NCBI GenBank assembly: GCA_019634045.1
Contig: JAHQWA010000606.1
Location: 1 to 36,149 of the forward strand
Length of the DNA stretch: 36,149 bases
Reading direction: 5' to 3'
Source of the DNA: Saprospiraceae bacterium
Lineage (GTDB): Bacteria > Bacteroidota > Bacteroidia > Chitinophagales > Saprospiraceae
Part shown: piece after piece, positions 1-8,687 of the stretch
How positions within the stretch are numbered: the stretch's first letter is position 1
Layout: every line of letters starts with the position of its first letter
Notes under the pieces: model-generated
What the model was told of the DNA's origin: nothing
The model's database searches: none
The model's input: the letters and a program-made list of their open reading frames with translations, nothing else
Translations under genes and position numbers: made by a program

Positions 1-1
1 A

Positions 2-133
2 AAGAGCTGTGCCCGAGTTTACAGAACACACTTTTCGTTTTTTCGGTATTTCCAAATGCTTTTTGAGCCACTGGCTCAAGCCAACCCAGAAAAATGTACA
101 AAAGCCATTATACAAGGCATGCTTCCCAAGTAA
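2..133 (+). CDS. possible C-terminal end of an upstream gene (partial)
   Basis: One frame is open from the left edge of the window to a TAA at 131-133 and would encode about 43 residues ending in GMLPK. A second frame (from base 3) is also open over nearly the same stretch, so the choice of frame is weak. It rests only on the more protein-like composition. No motif or family is recognisable. The beginning of the gene, if real, lies outside the window. Confidence 0.3.
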   Translation, partial: KSCARVYRTHFSFFRYFQMLFEPLAQANPEKCTKAIIQGMLPK

Positions 134-436
134 GAGTAAGTCGTAAAACGTTGCTTATCAGTGTCTTAATGTTGGCTTTTTGCCTTCGGCGACCGACTTT
201 TACAATCGCCTAAAAGTCGGCAAAACGCTTGGCAAAAAAAAACTCCTCCGTCAAACAGTTTTTTGCCGGGCAACCCGCTCTAGGAAATGGCTACATCTAT
301 TTTTAGATGAGCACAAAAGGCTAAAGTGGAGCTTAGATGGAGCGAGTGAAGCTAGTGACTATCTCAAAAAACGAACAGTGATTAGAATGGACAAGCCTCG
401 CCAGAGACTGTCCTTTAACTACTACACCCTTGTCCT
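134..436. other. gene-poor stretch before the DUF5723 gene
   Basis: These 303 bases hold no gene I can support. A TTG-initiated frame from 180 runs into the next gene, but its product is basic, low in complexity and resembles no protein, so I treat it as non-coding. The main structure is the hairpin at 193-220. I found no good Bacteroidota TAnnTTTG promoter element here, although the promoter of the next gene should lie in this stretch. Confidence 0.5.
193..220. repeat. perfect 10-bp inverted repeat (hairpin)
   Basis: CCGACTTTTA at 193-202 is exactly complementary to TAAAAGTCGG at 211-220, with an 8-base loop. TTTTGCC at 178-184 can pair with GGCAAAA at 219-225 or at 231-237, giving a longer or alternative structure. 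No run of T follows on either strand, so this is not an obvious intrinsic terminator. Its role is unknown; it may be a small palindromic repeat or an RNA structure in the leader of the next gene. Confidence 0.6.
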
Positions 437-1891
437 ATGAACTTAAGATCGAGTCTTGTATTATTGCTTTGCCTATGGCAAAGTTTCTCTTTCGCCCAGG
501 AACAACTGGGTATCCGTCTTGACAATTATGCGGGCATTAATGCCACGCTTTTCAATCCTGCCGGGCATACTACCATGCCCTTCTCCTGGGATCTCAATCT
601 GGTGGAAGGCAGTCAATTCCTCGATAACAACTATGCATTCATTCGCAATGCTACAGTACCCAATTTATTTAATAGCAATTTGGGTATCGTATTGGGGCCA
701 CGCGTCGGTAATGATACGCCACTAAAGACCGATCAATATGCCGTGGATTTCTTCGACGACGGAAGAAAGCGGTATATTTTCAATTCCTCCCGTTATGTTG
801 GCCCTTCCTTCTTCTTTAGGGTGGCTGGACAACATTACATCGGATTGGTAACCGGTGGGCGTTTCCTCCTCGGGGGGAATGGGTTGACCGATAATCTGAG
901 TTATTACCCTTTCAATCGCACGCCGGATTTTGAACCATTTTCCGTTGATCCGTTTAGAATTGGCATGATAGGTTTTGAGGAAATAGGTCTGAATTACGCC
1001 TTCAGAAAGGCGACGGCAGTGGGTAACTTTTCTTTTGGTGTAACGGCTAAATATCTGAGAGGGTATGAAGCTGCCTTTGTCATTAGTTCAGAGGAATATG
1101 AAATGACTCGCTTACCGGAAAACAGCTTATTTGGGGATGGGGTGAATATGGAATTTGGCTACACCGATAATCTCATCAGAGATGATGTAGATCGGGTAAG
1201 TCCTTTAGGAAGTGGGTATAGCGTTGATCTAGGTTTTGTATATACAATAGGCAGTGAGGAAGGCGGCTACGACTGGAAATTTAGTGCTGCCTTAATGGAT
1301 ATTGGACAATTGAAATACTCCAAACAAACCAACGTTCATTTGGTAGACCCGGACGAAGGAGCTATCGTCGACGGTGACAATTACAGTTTTTTCGATTCCG
1401 GAGAAGAAGTAAATCAGGTCGTTGAGCTGTTCAGCTTGGAAACCCTTGGAGATCGCCAAGCTTCCCTAGTAAACGATGCCTTCAACATCTGGTTACCGAG
1501 TCGACTCAACTTGCACGTAGATAAAGCCATCTGGAACAATGACCTTTACTTGGGTATGGTGGTTATGCAAACCATTAATCCGGGTTCCATCACCGTACCA
1601 AATGGTAATCTTTTAGCCGTAGTTCCTCGCTACGAAAGCAGATGGATCGGTGCTAGCATGCCCGTTTCCATGTATAATCTACAAAAATTCAGAGTAGGCT
1701 TGAGCCTTCGCCTGCCTTTCCTGACCATCGGTACAGATCACCTGGGTAGCTGGATTACTCCAACAAATCTTTCTGGAACGGATTTCTATATCGCGCTAAA
1801 GATCAATCCCTTCCGAATTGGCGGTGGAGGAAACTCTCCTTTCCCAAGTCGGAACCGAAGCAAAGACAACATTCCCTGCTATAAATTTTAG
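437..1891 (+). CDS. DUF5723-type outer-membrane beta-barrel-like protein
   Basis: The protein has 484 residues and begins with a clear signal peptide (hydrophobic residues 6-20, probable cleavage after SFA). The mature part starts with a pattern (LDNYAGIN, then LFNPAG) typical of the Bacteroidota DUF5723/PorV-like group. It is rich in alternating hydrophobic residues, glycine and aromatics, as expected for a beta barrel, and a short basic tail follows. The family is thought to sit in the outer membrane, but no biochemical function is established. ATG 437 is chosen because it places the signal peptide at the N terminus. The acetyltransferase gene begins three bases after its stop, so the two may be co-transcribed, although no functional link is evident. 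Confidence 0.75.
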   Translation: MNLRSSLVLLLCLWQSFSFAQEQLGIRLDNYAGINATLFNPAGHTTMPFSWDLNLVEGSQFLDNNYAFIRNATVPNLFNSNLGIVLGPRVGNDTPLKTDQYAVDFFDDGRKRYIFNSSRYVGPSFFFRVAGQHYIGLVTGGRFLLGGNGLTDNLSYYPFNRTPDFEPFSVDPFRIGMIGFEEIGLNYAFRKATAVGNFSFGVTAKYLRGYEAAFVISSEEYEMTRLPENSLFGDGVNMEFGYTDNLIRDDVDRVSPLGSGYSVDLGFVYTIGSEEGGYDWKFSAALMDIGQLKYSKQTNVHLVDPDEGAIVDGDNYSFFDSGEEVNQVVELFSLETLGDRQASLVNDAFNIWLPSRLNLHVDKAIWNNDLYLGMVVMQTINPGSITVPNGNLLAVVPRYESRWIGASMPVSMYNLQKFRVGLSLRLPFLTIGTDHLGSWITPTNLSGTDFYIALKINPFRIGGGGNSPFPSRNRSKDNIPCYKF

Positions 1892-1894
1892 TGA

Positions 1895-2362
1895 ATGCTG
1901 CAGTATTCCTGTACCCCTTTTTCTTCCTTATCATTGGCTGCCTTATATGAAGTAATGGCCGTCCGCCAACTCATCTTTGCCGTGGAGCAAGATTGTGCGT
2001 ACTTAGATGCAGATGGGAAAGACATAACCGCTTGGCACGTATTGGGCACGAATGGGCAGGGAGAGATTTTGACCTATGCCCGCTTGCTTCCCAAGGGAAT
2101 AGCCTATGAAGATTATGCATCTATCGGGAGAGTATTAAGCATGAAAGCCGTACGTGGCAGTGGGGAAGGGCGCCGATTGATGGAGTTCTGTTTGGCCCAA
2201 TGCGATGCATTATGGCCAGGTATATCGATTAAAATCTCAGCTCAGGCTTACTTATTGGAATTTTACGCCTCTCTTGGTTTCGCCCCAGTCGGTGAGTCGT
2301 ATTTGGAAGATGGTATTCCGCATAGGGGGATGATACGGAAAACTCCTGTGCCCGTAAAATGA
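1895..2362 (+). CDS. elaA: ElaA-type GNAT N-acetyltransferase
   Basis: The 155-residue product matches the ElaA subgroup of GNAT acetyltransferases across its whole length. The N-terminal block contains RQLIFAVEQDCAYLDADGKD, and the acetyl-CoA binding region (about residues 84-103) carries IGRVL and a GSGEGRRLM loop. The C-terminal block includes AQAYLLEFYASLGF followed by EDGIPHRGM. All three are hallmarks of the family. It presumably transfers acetyl from acetyl-CoA to a small molecule or protein amine in the cytoplasm; the substrate is not known. The gene follows the DUF5723 gene after three bases and ends at a strong hairpin terminator. Confidence 0.9.
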   Translation: MLQYSCTPFSSLSLAALYEVMAVRQLIFAVEQDCAYLDADGKDITAWHVLGTNGQGEILTYARLLPKGIAYEDYASIGRVLSMKAVRGSGEGRRLMEFCLAQCDALWPGISIKISAQAYLLEFYASLGFAPVGESYLEDGIPHRGMIRKTPVPVK

Positions 2363-2363
2363 A

Positions 2364-2403
2364 GAAACCCCGCGAATCTTTACTAAGACATTCGCGGGGT
2401 TTC
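2364..2403. terminator. strong bidirectional intrinsic terminator
   Basis: A 14-bp perfect GC-rich stem (2364-2377 with 2390-2403, core ACCCCGCGAAT) encloses a 12-base loop. It begins directly after the elaA stop and lies 23 bases beyond the end of the convergent efflux-adaptor gene, so it can serve both transcripts. The T-rich tracts are short, but the stem is very stable. Confidence 0.85.
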
Positions 2404-2426
2404 CCTTCCTATAATACAATTACCTA

Positions 2427-3824
2427 CTACTTCTCTTTGTAGAAATCTTCCTCATCAACTACGCGCACAATCTCTCCTTCCTTCAATTTACGAGCAATCG
2501 CTGAATAAGGGCCACTCACCACTTGATCTCCTACTTCTAAGCCAGTGCGAACTTGGATGTACGAATCATCCTGCACCCCCGTACGTACCTTAACCATATC
2601 TACGGAATCTCCGCGTACGACAAAAACCACTTCCATCAAATCATCTCTTCGATCTTCCTTCTTCTCCTCTTCGGCATTGTCATTGCTTACCAATTGGCGA
2701 TTTCCCTTTTTCTTCTTGTCTTCTTTTTCACGAGTTGTAACGGATTGAATCGGCACGCTTACCACATCGGCTACAGTCTCGGTGTTAATCTCTACAGAAG
2801 CAGACATACCGGGGCGGAAAGGATATTGATTCCCACTTTTGATCAGGTCAATGTAAGAAGCAGCATCAATACGAATACGCACCTCAAAGTTGGTCACTTG
2901 ATCACTATTCAAGGCGGTAGTTGTACCTGCGCCGGTTGCGGAGTTAGCGATTTGAGTAACGGCTCCCCTAAATTTTCTATCCACGTAGGCATCTACTTCA
3001 ATATCTACGGGGTCACCCAAAGAAACGCGAGGGATATCATTTTCACTCACATCCACGCGCACCTCCATACTATTTAAATTGGCGATACGCATCATCTCGG
3101 TACCCGTCATTTGGATCGTACCTACCACCCGTTCGCCCTGCTCCACATTCAAGACAGATACGACACCATCCGTTGGTGCATAGATGGTCGTTCGGCGCAG
3201 ACTTGTCCGCAATTCTTTCAAAGTGGCTTCGGAACTCTGTACCGAGAACTGTGCCGATCTAGCGCCTTCCTCTTGAGCCTTGATGTTAGCATCTGCCGCT
3301 CTTATGTTCGCTTCCAGGGCGCGTTGATTAGAAAGAGATGCATCATAATCTGCATCAGAAATCACACCCTCTTTTTTCAGCTTTTCATTACGCTTGTGAA
3401 TTTCGCGCGCATTTTCCAGCTGGGCAATTATCTGTTCTTTCTGTGCTCTGAAGTTTTCGATTTGTGATCGTGCGTTTGCTAAATTTGCTTTTGCACTATT
3501 CACACCGGCAACTCCTCTCTCTACTTGAGATTGATAAGCATCAGGATCAATTTTTGCTAATAACTGTCCTACCGCAACGGAATCCCCTTCTTCTACCAGT
3601 AACTGAACGATCTCACCAGATACGTCCGAACTGATCTTCACCTCTACTTCAGGAAATACCTTACCACTGGCAGATACCATCTCGCGAATTGTGCGTTCGC
3701 TAACTTCTTCTGCCATTACCTTCTCCCCTTTGGGCTTAGACTTGTTTTTCATTACTACTGCAACTACTAGTAGTGCAAGAAGGGCAAACAAGCCAAGGAC
3801 AATTAAGTTTCTACGTTTAGCCAT
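2427..3824 (-). CDS. efflux periplasmic adaptor (MacA/HlyD family)
   Basis: The protein has 465 residues. An N-terminal membrane anchor (about residues 8-25) is followed by a barrel-sandwich hybrid half (VSGEIVQLLVEEGDSVAVGQ), an alpha-helical hairpin rich in Ala, Gln and Glu (about 100-200), the second lipoyl half (YAPTDGVVSVLNVEQGERV), and beta-barrel and membrane-proximal domains. The membrane-proximal part contains a highly charged Lys/Glu insertion, around residues 370-400. Family members bridge an inner-membrane ABC or RND pump to a TolC channel in the periplasm. The TolC-like gene lies immediately upstream on the same strand (82-base gap), so the two form an operon. No pump gene follows; the operon ends at the terminator at 2364-2403. 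The MacA subtype is more likely than an RND adaptor, but this cannot be settled without the partner. Confidence 0.9.
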   Translation of the reverse strand: MAKRRNLIVLGLFALLALLVVAVVMKNKSKPKGEKVMAEEVSERTIREMVSASGKVFPEVEVKISSDVSGEIVQLLVEEGDSVAVGQLLAKIDPDAYQSQVERGVAGVNSAKANLANARSQIENFRAQKEQIIAQLENAREIHKRNEKLKKEGVISDADYDASLSNQRALEANIRAADANIKAQEEGARSAQFSVQSSEATLKELRTSLRRTTIYAPTDGVVSVLNVEQGERVVGTIQMTGTEMMRIANLNSMEVRVDVSENDIPRVSLGDPVDIEVDAYVDRKFRGAVTQIANSATGAGTTTALNSDQVTNFEVRIRIDAASYIDLIKSGNQYPFRPGMSASVEINTETVADVVSVPIQSVTTREKEDKKKKGNRQLVSNDNAEEEKKEDRRDDLMEVVFVVRGDSVDMVKVRTGVQDDSYIQVRTGLEVGDQVVSGPYSAIARKLKEGEIVRVVDEEDFYKEK

Positions 3825-3906
3825 GAGAGTTTTAAATTTAGAATGTTCTCAGCAGGCTGGGCGGAAATGCCACCCAGGCGATCGAGGGTGTATGTATTGC
3901 TATTGA

Positions 3907-5232
3907 TTAATTGATTTCTAGGGTCTTGCCCATATAGAAATCTACTACTTTCAAGTTGAACAGGTATTGATACTTGGCTTGGATCAAGGTCACTTTAGCC
4001 TGATTCAGGTTATTGGAAGCTGTCGTGAATTCTAGGGAATTGATCGCTCCAAGATCGAAACGTCGCTGTGCATTAATATAAGCTGCATCAGCTGCTTCTT
4101 CGGAACGCTGAGCCGCCGCATATGATTCTTTCGCTGCAAGTGCATCAGCGATGGCACGTTGCACATTAGTCTTTAACAGGTTCTTGGCTTGCTTGTTGGC
4201 TACATCTTGGTTCAAGGTAGCCAAGCGAGCTCTATCTAGACCTACTCTATTACGGTGATTGCTATAAATGGGAATGTTCAAGTTTACCTGAGCGTACTGA
4301 CCAAAGTTCTGCTCAATCTGCTCAGAGTAACTTAGGAAATCCTTTGCCAAGGAGGAGTAATTACTACTCATACCGGCAAATAGTGAAAGCGTCGGAAAGC
4401 TTTGTCCGTAAGCAATTCGCTCACCAACTTCGGCACTTCTCATGCGCATTTCCCCCGCCTCGATCTGAGGTTGAGTTCCCAATGCAGTGGTATATATCTC
4501 ATTCAATGAATACGCTTCAGGATTAGCCGCGGGTATTACTACCTCTGGGCGATCAATTTTCAAATCAACATTTGGATCTAGTTCCAATAGTTGCTTTAAG
4601 GTCAGGTAATTGATATTCACCAAGTTCTCAGCCTCGATGATGGATTGTTGCTCTCTAGCAATTTGTGCTACGAAATCAAGGCGGTCATTCACCGGAAGCG
4701 AACCAGCCTGAATCAGTTTATCCGTTTGTTCCAATTGAGCTTCAGATAACTGCAGTCTCACTTTAGCATTCTCCAACTGCTCTTCGGCTAGGAGGATGGA
4801 CAAGTAAGAAGAAGCCACTTGTAAAGCAATGTCATTTGAGGTTGCAGCTGCATCCAGCTTCGCAGCTTGAACATCAAACTTACTTTGCTTAATGGTATTA
4901 GTCGTGACAAGGCCGTTGAACAAGGTTACTCCGGCATCAACACCAAAACCATTAAAACCAATGCTTTCATTCTTAAATTCATTGGTGGTAGGATCAATGG
5001 TACGGCCAAACTGATATCCACCTCTAATACTGGCACTCAGGTTGGGCAAGCGATTCATACGAGCTTGCTTATTGGCCAATTCTGATTGTAGGATTCCATA
5101 CTGGGCCTGCTTAACGTTCAAACTATTCTGGCGGGCATGATCCACGCATTTTTGCAACGACCAAGATTCTTGGGCTTGGAGAGTGGCAAAGGAACAGGAG
5201 AGTACTAACAGCAGGGCTAAAAAATTTCTCAT
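3907..5232 (-). CDS. TolC-family outer-membrane efflux protein
   Basis: The 441-residue product starts with a signal peptide (cleavage expected after LQAQ or just before it) followed by WSLQKCVDHARQNS, the typical start of a TolC/OEP repeat. Two tandem OEP domains follow, each with long coiled-coil helices, such as the stretch with QLSEAQLEQTDKLIQAGSL near residue 190 and the Ala-rich region near residue 370. Each is paired with a short barrel strand set, for example GFGVDAGVTLFNG and YAQVNLNIPIYSN. It should form the trimeric outer-membrane exit duct. It is the first gene of a two-gene operon with the adaptor at 2427-3824. A candidate promoter lies 45 bases upstream of the start codon. Confidence 0.92.
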   Translation of the reverse strand: MRNFLALLLVLSCSFATLQAQESWSLQKCVDHARQNSLNVKQAQYGILQSELANKQARMNRLPNLSASIRGGYQFGRTIDPTTNEFKNESIGFNGFGVDAGVTLFNGLVTTNTIKQSKFDVQAAKLDAAATSNDIALQVASSYLSILLAEEQLENAKVRLQLSEAQLEQTDKLIQAGSLPVNDRLDFVAQIAREQQSIIEAENLVNINYLTLKQLLELDPNVDLKIDRPEVVIPAANPEAYSLNEIYTTALGTQPQIEAGEMRMRSAEVGERIAYGQSFPTLSLFAGMSSNYSSLAKDFLSYSEQIEQNFGQYAQVNLNIPIYSNHRNRVGLDRARLATLNQDVANKQAKNLLKTNVQRAIADALAAKESYAAAQRSEEAADAAYINAQRRFDLGAINSLEFTTASNNLNQAKVTLIQAKYQYLFNLKVVDFYMGKTLEIN

Positions 5233-5276
5233 GATGTAGATTTTAAATCTTTTAGTGACAAAAATTGATCAATAGT

Positions 5277-5310
5277 CAAATCTACGTAAGCTATTCATGT
5301 GGCGTCACAA
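5277..5310 (-). promoter_or_regulatory. candidate Bacteroidota promoter of the tolC-adaptor operon
   Basis: On the minus strand TAGATTTG (5284 to 5277) matches the TAnnTTTG -7 element. A TTG at 5310-5308 lies 23 bases upstream, slightly longer than usual for the -33 element. This would put the start of transcription roughly 40 bases before the tolC start codon. Confidence 0.35.
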
Positions 5311-5355
5311 TAGTAGTAAAGACCCTACGGTTGGCTGAATTATTTATATCAAATC

Positions 5356-5370
5356 ATCCATATCATGGAT
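5356..5370. promoter_or_regulatory. short palindrome upstream of the tolC operon
   Basis: ATCCAT and ATGGAT form a perfect 6-bp inverted repeat around a 3-base centre, about 45 bases upstream of the candidate tolC promoter. It could be an operator, but a palindrome of this length also occurs by chance. Confidence 0.2.
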
Positions 5371-5457
5371 AAAAGGAGTTTTTTACAAGAGCAGTGAAAA
5401 TTCAAAAAGCCTAGGAAATTCAAGGTAGTATATGCCCGAAAAGGAGCCTAAGTGGAG

Positions 5458-6330
5458 CTAGCTACTGAGCTTACGAAATTGACTGGGGGTCATTTGCTTC
5501 TTCTTGAGAAAACTACGGTTAAAAAGGGTTTGACTACTAAAGCCTGAGCGGTAGGCAATTTCAGAGATACTCAGCTGTCTTTGGCCGATCAATAAGTTAG
5601 CTGCTTTTCCAATTCTAAGGTCAGTTACATATTCCATAAAGGATTGTCCTGTAGATCGCCGAAAGAAGCGACAGAAGGCACTGGGATTCATATTGGCCAG
5701 GCGAGCTACTTCTTCTAGACGTATAGCTGCTGTGTAATGATCATGTATGTATTGACAAACCTTAAGTAAACGTAGTTCTGTAGCGTCATTTAATGGTGGG
5801 ATGTAGGACTGAGACGTCAATAGCTCCATCTCGCCGGCTCCCCCCAAGCGATGCAACAACGCTAAAATGGCATTGTACCGCTCAAAGCCTTCCATTGCTG
5901 CAATCTCCACCAATTGCGCTGCAGCTTCCCTTCTTTCTTCTCCATTGAAACTAATTCCCCGACGCGAAAGCTGGAAAAGGCGTTTCAATTGCGCCATTTC
6001 GGCGTACGACAACCAAGTATCCGAAAAAAGCTGAGGTGGAAACTGTAAAACAATTACTTCCATCTGATCCGCCTGTTCGTTGAAATCATCATCCGAAATC
6101 CAGGTATGCGGAAGGTTGGAGCCTAAGAACACAAAATCTCCTTCCTCAAAATAACTCACATTATCGCCTACCATTCGGATGCCACGCCCCTTTTGGACAT
6201 AGGTAATCTCCAGCTCAGGGTGGTAATGCCAGTGAAACCCAAACTTGGGGGCATAGACCCAATAACAAAGCATGGCTTCTGTCCCTGTATCAAATCCCAG
6301 ATGTTGAAAGCGTGCAGCTGTCCGACTCAT
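5458..6330 (-). CDS. AraC-family transcriptional regulator with cupin sensor domain
   Basis: The protein has 290 residues. The N-terminal half is a cupin-like effector domain with HWHYHPELE (His33, His35, His37, Glu39) and GDFVFLGSNLPH. The C-terminal ~100 residues carry two helix-turn-helix motifs: LEEVARLANMNPSAFCRFF and then ISEIAYRSGFSSQTLFNRSF followed by MTPSQFR, the AraC/XylS signature. The gene is divergent from the ABC sugar-uptake operon starting at 6522, so it most likely senses a sugar and controls that operon and possibly itself. AraC regulators with this cupin domain commonly govern carbohydrate utilisation. The ligand is unknown. Confidence 0.92.
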   Translation of the reverse strand: MSRTAARFQHLGFDTGTEAMLCYWVYAPKFGFHWHYHPELEITYVQKGRGIRMVGDNVSYFEEGDFVFLGSNLPHTWISDDDFNEQADQMEVIVLQFPPQLFSDTWLSYAEMAQLKRLFQLSRRGISFNGEERREAAAQLVEIAAMEGFERYNAILALLHRLGGAGEMELLTSQSYIPPLNDATELRLLKVCQYIHDHYTAAIRLEEVARLANMNPSAFCRFFRRSTGQSFMEYVTDLRIGKAANLLIGQRQLSISEIAYRSGFSSQTLFNRSFLKKKQMTPSQFRKLSS

Positions 6331-6406
6331 TTGACTATTTTCTACTACTCAGAGGAATAGGAAGGAATATTATTTGCTTCAAATTTCATAAAATTAACAA
6401 ACAAGG

Positions 6407-6414
6407 CAAAAATA
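6407..6414 (-). promoter_or_regulatory. candidate -7 element for the AraC gene
   Basis: On the minus strand this reads TATTTTTG, matching TAnnTTTG. It lies about 77 bases upstream of the AraC start codon in the shared divergent region. No TTG was found at the right distance for a -33 element, so this is tentative. Confidence 0.3.
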
Positions 6415-6475
6415 GTGCTATTTTCTGTATAAATGTAATTATTGTATCTGATAGCTTATCCCGAGATTTACAACA

Positions 6476-6483
6476 TAATTTTG
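6476..6483 (+). promoter_or_regulatory. candidate -7 element for the sugar-uptake operon
   Basis: TAATTTTG matches the TAnnTTTG consensus of Bacteroidota housekeeping promoters and lies 38 bases before the start codon of the binding-protein gene. The expected -33 TTG is not at the usual spacing. A missing -33 element would fit a promoter that needs an activator such as the adjacent AraC protein. Confidence 0.4.
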
Positions 6484-6521
6484 TTACTTCTATAGACGAT
6501 AGAATTTTATTAGAGTAATGT

Positions 6522-7757
6522 ATGAAACTTAAAGCGAGTATTTGGTGTTCGGCAGGACTGTGGTTTTTTCTCTCCGCCTGTGGCCCTCGTCAAGCGGACG
6601 AGCTTAGAATCTCCAGTTGGGTCTCTAGCCCAAGCGAGACGAAACTTTTGACCAATACCTTGGCAGATTTTCAGGCAAAGTACCCGGAAGTGGGTTTCAA
6701 ATTTGAACCCATCCCGGGAAACTATAGCGAGAAATTGCAGCTTATGCTGGGCACCAATACTGCTCCGGATCTTTTTTTCCTGAAAGGAATGACCGCTCCC
6801 TCTTACATGAGCTTTAAGATCCTCCAACCACTCAATGACTTCATGGCCGCCACCCCTGACTTTAAGCAGGAGGACTTCTACCCTTTTGCATTGGAAGCTT
6901 TTCAGGAAAATGGCGTTCAATATGGCCTTCCTAAAGACTTCAATGCCTACGTGCTGTTCTACAACAAGAAGCTTTTTCGGGAGGCTGGAATAGATAGTTT
7001 CCCTACAGACTGGAACAGCTTTAAGGAGATCGCCAGGCAATTGACCCAAGACAAGGACGGAGATGGTCGCACGGATCAGTATGGTTTTATCGTAGAGCCA
7101 ATTGTAGAGATGGTGATGCCCTTTGTGTATCAGAACGGGGGCAATTTTCAAAACCCAGACGGTTCCTTAGGTATTGCAGATCCCGCCTTCGTCGAAGCCG
7201 TCGACTACTACTATAGCTTTTACAAGGAGGGAATTGCCACCATCCCCCAGGACCAAGGCGTTTCCTGGAATGGAGATGCCTTTGGCAGAGAGATCACGGC
7301 CATGGCTGTTTCCGGCGGTTGGCTGCTCCCTTTTCTTGCTGACAATTACCCAGAAGTAGAATTTGGAATGCTTCCCTTGCCTGCTGGTAAGCATCGCGCA
7401 ACGGTCGCATTTACCACGGCTTACTCCATGCCTAAGCGCAGCGCTTTTATGGAAGAAGGTTGGCAACTAATGAATTATCTCGTTGGAGAAGAAGGCATGA
7501 CCTCCTGGACTAAATCGGGCGTAGCCATGCCCAGCCGTAGAAGTGTAGCTGAAGCCAATGGGTTTTACGAGCATCCTATCTATAAAGTATTCATGGAAAG
7601 CGCAGCCTTTGCCCGGCCCTTTCAGGTGGAGTATAGCGAAAGAGGGTTTGAGGAGGTAGTGATTGCGTTTCAAGCCATATTTTTCATGGGCAAATCGCCG
7701 AAGGATGCTTTAGAAGAGATTGAGGACCAGATCAAGAAGTATAAGCTGGTGAGGTGA
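6522..7757 (+). CDS. ABC sugar transporter, lipoprotein substrate-binding protein
   Basis: The protein has 411 residues with a lipoprotein signal (LSAC, lipidated Cys20). The mature part is a family 1 extracellular solute-binding protein. It shows LRISSWVSSPSETK at the start, then FQAKYPEV, PDLFFLKG, a YGLPKDFNAYVLFYNKKLFREAG hinge block, and a DKDGDGRTDQYGF segment common in MalE-like proteins. It would capture an oligosaccharide in the periplasm and pass it to the two permeases encoded directly downstream. It is the first gene of the operon and divergent from the AraC regulator. The sugar cannot be deduced from sequence; the family 65 hydrolase at the operon end points to an alpha-glucoside or a related disaccharide. 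Confidence 0.92.
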   Translation: MKLKASIWCSAGLWFFLSACGPRQADELRISSWVSSPSETKLLTNTLADFQAKYPEVGFKFEPIPGNYSEKLQLMLGTNTAPDLFFLKGMTAPSYMSFKILQPLNDFMAATPDFKQEDFYPFALEAFQENGVQYGLPKDFNAYVLFYNKKLFREAGIDSFPTDWNSFKEIARQLTQDKDGDGRTDQYGFIVEPIVEMVMPFVYQNGGNFQNPDGSLGIADPAFVEAVDYYYSFYKEGIATIPQDQGVSWNGDAFGREITAMAVSGGWLLPFLADNYPEVEFGMLPLPAGKHRATVAFTTAYSMPKRSAFMEEGWQLMNYLVGEEGMTSWTKSGVAMPSRRSVAEANGFYEHPIYKVFMESAAFARPFQVEYSERGFEEVVIAFQAIFFMGKSPKDALEEIEDQIKKYKLVR

Positions 7758-7789
7758 TCGTTTTTTATCCAACCTTTTAACGTTCAAAT

Positions 7790-8668
7790 ATGAAATTCAC
7801 TGCTAAGCGAAAGGAACAGGCTCGAACGGCCTATCTTTTCATTGGCTTTCCATTGTTGCTGTTTTCCATTTTCACCTTTTTCCCTATCCTATTTGCTTTC
7901 TTCATAAGCTTTTACGATTGGAATCTGTTGATCCCGGATCGCCCTTTTGTGGGCTTGGCCAATTATATAGAACTATTTCAGGATAAGGTATTCTTGATCT
8001 CCATCAAAAACACCATTGTTTATACCATCGGTGTGGTGCCCATACAAACGCTCCTCGCCTTAGTATTGGCCTTCATCATGAATCAGAAGCTGCGCGGGCG
8101 GGCCTTCTTCCGATTGGCTTTTTACATCCCCGCGATCACTTCCTCTGTAGTAACCTCGATTATTTTTGTTTGGATTTACTCGAAACCCGGATTACTCAAC
8201 TATCTACTGTCTCTGATCGGCGCCGAAGGGACGGATTGGCTCACTAATCCAAGTACCGCCCTCTTCGCGATCATGGCATTGAACATCTGGACCACCTCTG
8301 GCTACTTTATGATTTCCTTTCTTGCGGGATTGCAATCTATTCCCCAGTCCCTTTATGAAGCGGCTAAGATAGATGGAGCCAATCAATGGCAACAGTTTTG
8401 GAAGATCACCGTACCGATGGTGCGTCCCGTCACCTACTTCGTCGTAGTCTTAGGTCTAATTGGTTGTTTCCAGGTTTTTGATCAAATCTATGTGATGTCA
8501 AGCGGGGGGCCAGTGAATTCTACCACTACGATGTCCTATTTCACCTACAACAATTCTTTCAAGTATTTCCGGCTAGGATATGGGGCTGCTTCGGCCATCG
8601 TATTGGCCATCATCATTTTTGGAGCCACTTGGATACAGAAGAAATACTTCCCCTCGGAAGCCTATTAA
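7790..8668 (+). CDS. ABC sugar transporter permease (MalF/UgpA type)
   Basis: The protein has 292 residues and six predicted membrane helices, the first at about residues 14-37. The conserved EAA loop of the binding-protein-dependent permeases lies near residues 188-212 (EAAKIDGANQWQQFWKITVP), where the ATPase docks. It forms the inner-membrane channel together with the next gene product. It starts 32 bases after the binding-protein gene and ends 19 bases before the second permease, so it is part of the same operon. Confidence 0.93.
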   Translation: MKFTAKRKEQARTAYLFIGFPLLLFSIFTFFPILFAFFISFYDWNLLIPDRPFVGLANYIELFQDKVFLISIKNTIVYTIGVVPIQTLLALVLAFIMNQKLRGRAFFRLAFYIPAITSSVVTSIIFVWIYSKPGLLNYLLSLIGAEGTDWLTNPSTALFAIMALNIWTTSGYFMISFLAGLQSIPQSLYEAAKIDGANQWQQFWKITVPMVRPVTYFVVVLGLIGCFQVFDQIYVMSSGGPVNSTTTMSYFTYNNSFKYFRLGYGAASAIVLAIIIFGATWIQKKYFPSEAY

Positions 8669-8687
8669 TTAATCAGCAGACGATGCC

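Noticed and set aside
180-440. An 86-residue frame that overlaps the DUF5723 start by four bases
   Set aside because: It starts with TTG inside a hairpin, its product is basic and unlike any protein I know, and the apparent ATGA coupling can arise by chance.
2553-3077. A 174-residue plus-strand frame opposite the efflux adaptor
   Set aside because: It is the antisense shadow of a well-supported gene and has no recognisable domain.
6510-7151. A 213-residue minus-strand frame opposite the sugar-binding protein
   Set aside because: It is the complement of a clear lipoprotein gene and has no coherent motif.
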